DNA from: Alistipes sp.
GTDB lineage: Bacteria; Bacteroidota; Bacteroidia; Bacteroidales; Rikenellaceae
Reading direction: 5' to 3'
Length of the DNA: 34,183 bases
Assembly (NCBI GenBank): GCA_031285345.1
Contig: JAITWI010000071.1
Coordinates: 1-34,183 of the forward strand
The translations under genes and the position numbers were made by a program. The notes below the pieces were generated by a model. It was not told the origin of the DNA and did no database searches. It saw only the letters and a program-made list of their open reading frames with translations. Below, piece by piece: positions 33,262-34,183 of this stretch (position 1 is the first letter of the stretch; every line of letters starts with the position of its first letter).

Positions 33262-33400
33262 CACCGAGCGAAGTGCCGACCGTCGCGAATAAAATTCGCG
33301 GTGTAGGCATTTTACGAAGCGAGGTAACTGAACTCACCGAGCGAGCTCCGGCAATGCCGCATCGCGGCGCGTCGGGAAAAGCGACCGAGGTAACCCAACG
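33262..33400 (+). repeat. Two diverged ~73-bp direct repeats after the tRNA
   Basis: CACCGAGCGA starts a unit at 33262 and again at 33335. Both units contain a small hairpin (CGCGAAT-AAA-ATTCGCG in the first, a GCCGCATCGCGGC-like one in the second) and end with GAGGTAAC near 33320 and 33388. Similarity between the hairpin parts is low. No gene is visible before mgsA. Confidence 0.5.
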
Positions 33401-33448
33401 AAACGAAAACCTCCGGCCCAATAATTTTCTATCCACAGAAATAATCGC

Positions 33449-33456
33449 TAATTTTG
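33449..33456 (+). promoter_or_regulatory. Putative -7 element of the mgsA promoter
   Basis: TAATTTTG is a full TAnnTTTG match 26 bp before the mgsA ATG. The -33 region has only a T run (33424-33429), no TTG. It suggests mgsA is transcribed independently of the tRNA. Confidence 0.5.
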
Positions 33457-33482
33457 GAGCCTGACAAATCTGCGGAAACGAC

Positions 33483-34058
33483 ATGGAAGCGACAAAAAAA
33501 CGACTCGCCCTGGTGGCACACGACAATCTGAAGCGCGATCTGGCCGACTGGGTGGCCGTCAACGGCGAAAAACTGTTGGGCTATCGGCTGGTATGCACCG
33601 GCACGACAGGCAAATTGGTGGCCAAAACCCTGTTAGCCGGACGAGATTCGAGTGTCGGGGCGGGTGCGGATGCGCGTGAGGGTTCGGGTGTCGATGCCGA
33701 TGCGCGTGAGCGTCCGGACGTCACCGCCGCTCCCGTAACGGGCCCCGGCGTCTCTTCGGAGGGTCTTTTCGAGATCACGATGCTCAAGTCGGGCCCGCTG
33801 GGCGGCGACCAGCAGTTGGGGGCGATGATCGCCGAGGGCAAGATCGACGCGGTGGTGTTTTTTTGGGATCCGATGCAGGCCCAGCCCCACGACGTCGACG
33901 TGAAGGCGCTGCTGCGTTTGGCCACGCTCTACAACGTGCCCACGGCCATCAACCGCTCGTCGGCCGATCTGCTTATCTCGTCGCCGCTGTTCGACGACAA
34001 CGACTACAAATGCGTCGTGCACGACTACGGCGAGTATGTCAACCGGGTGCTGAATTGA
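33483..34058 (+). CDS. mgsA: Methylglyoxal synthase with internal repeat insert
   Basis: MgsA converts dihydroxyacetone phosphate to methylglyoxal and phosphate, a bypass of lower glycolysis under phosphate limitation or sugar overload. Catalytic and phosphate-binding motifs are intact: ALVAHDN (His13, Asp14), TGTTGKL, SGPLGGDQQ (catalytic Asp109), FFWDPMQAQPHDVDVKALLR (His136) and the C-terminal VHDYGEYVNRVL. The protein is 191 residues against about 150 in the family. The excess is one block at about residues 53-95, rich in Gly, Ala, Asp, Ser and Val, inserted between KLVAKTLLAG and LFEITMLKSGP. That block contains a 30-bp direct repeat (GATGCGCGTGAG at 33669 and 33699). The fold should tolerate this because the motifs on both sides align. 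It is followed by a terminator. Confidence 0.95.
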   Translation: MEATKKRLALVAHDNLKRDLADWVAVNGEKLLGYRLVCTGTTGKLVAKTLLAGRDSSVGAGADAREGSGVDADARERPDVTAAPVTGPGVSSEGLFEITMLKSGPLGGDQQLGAMIAEGKIDAVVFFWDPMQAQPHDVDVKALLRLATLYNVPTAINRSSADLLISSPLFDDNDYKCVVHDYGEYVNRVLN

Positions 34059-34091
34059 CGGGCGCCGTGCCGTGCCGCTATTGCCGTGGCC

Positions 34092-34135
34092 AAAAAAAGC
34101 ACCGGGCAAAGCCAGACGGCCTGGTGCAGTTTTTG
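34092..34135 (+). terminator. Intrinsic terminator of mgsA
   Basis: GCACCGGGC (34099-34107) pairs with GCCTGGTGC (34119-34127, one G-U) around an 11-nt loop, preceded by seven A and followed by AGTTTTT. It lies 34 bp after the mgsA stop. The remaining 48 bases of the window show nothing I can assign. Confidence 0.85.
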
Positions 34136-34183
34136 TGAACGGGAGAAAAGGGTCAAAACATCCCCCCCAACATCACCGGTTTT

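Overview
The window is chromosomal DNA of a member of the Bacteroidota, most likely Bacteroidales and perhaps close to Rikenellaceae/Alistipes. The reasons are the GC-rich coding sequence, Bacteroidota-type promoters (TTG or TTTG, about 20 bp, then TAnnTTTG), start codons mostly without Shine-Dalgarno sequences, and characteristic families such as GSCFA, DUF2851, the TGS-containing nucleoside kinase, a PafA-like phosphatase and a single-polypeptide GcvP. The genus is inferred; the phylum is well supported. There is no phage, transposase, CRISPR array or toxin/defence locus.

Layout. Positions 27-3472 (minus) hold gcvP followed by a SlyD-like FKBP isomerase. A divergent lipoprotein with two tandem domains follows (3762-4841). 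A nucleoside kinase (minus) and a 5'-nucleotidase lipoprotein (plus) diverge from about 6670. Then come rpsA (8189-10099), a repeat-bearing spacer, RNase Z (10570-11409), a strong bidirectional terminator and a short-repeat array. A large minus-strand block runs from 23008 to 11905: GSCFA protein, PafA-like protein, SufE, DUF59 Fe-S factor, DUF2851 protein, secA and a DEAD-box RNA helicase. Divergent from it is ispE, followed by grpE-dnaJ and a small exported protein. A second repeat-bearing spacer (26676-27094) precedes a likely operon of a membrane protein, mutL, a rhomboid protease and an exonuclease/endonuclease/phosphatase-family membrane protein, closed by a bidirectional terminator. A nucleoside-type MFS transporter faces it. 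The window ends with tRNA-Gln(CTG) and methylglyoxal synthase.

How the genes fit together. Most are housekeeping: translation (rpsA, tRNA-Gln, RNase Z, helicase), secretion (secA), chaperones (grpE, dnaJ, FKBP), Fe-S assembly (sufE, DUF59), isoprenoids (ispE), glycine cleavage, repair (mutL) and nucleoside salvage (nucleotidase, kinase, transporter).

What stands out is repeat biology rather than a new gene cluster. The tRNA-Gln 3' end is one arm of a perfect 28-bp palindrome. A 38-bp sequence occurs twice in opposite orientation with one mismatch, and a related inverted copy makes a nested-palindrome element of about 165 bp. Short tandem repeats of 12, 13, 27 and 44 bp lie between genes. In-frame low-complexity inserts, several made of 18- or 30-bp repeats, interrupt conserved enzymes such as IspE and MgsA. 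The PafA-like protein appears to have lost most catalytic and metal-binding residues. I found no convincing new multi-gene system.
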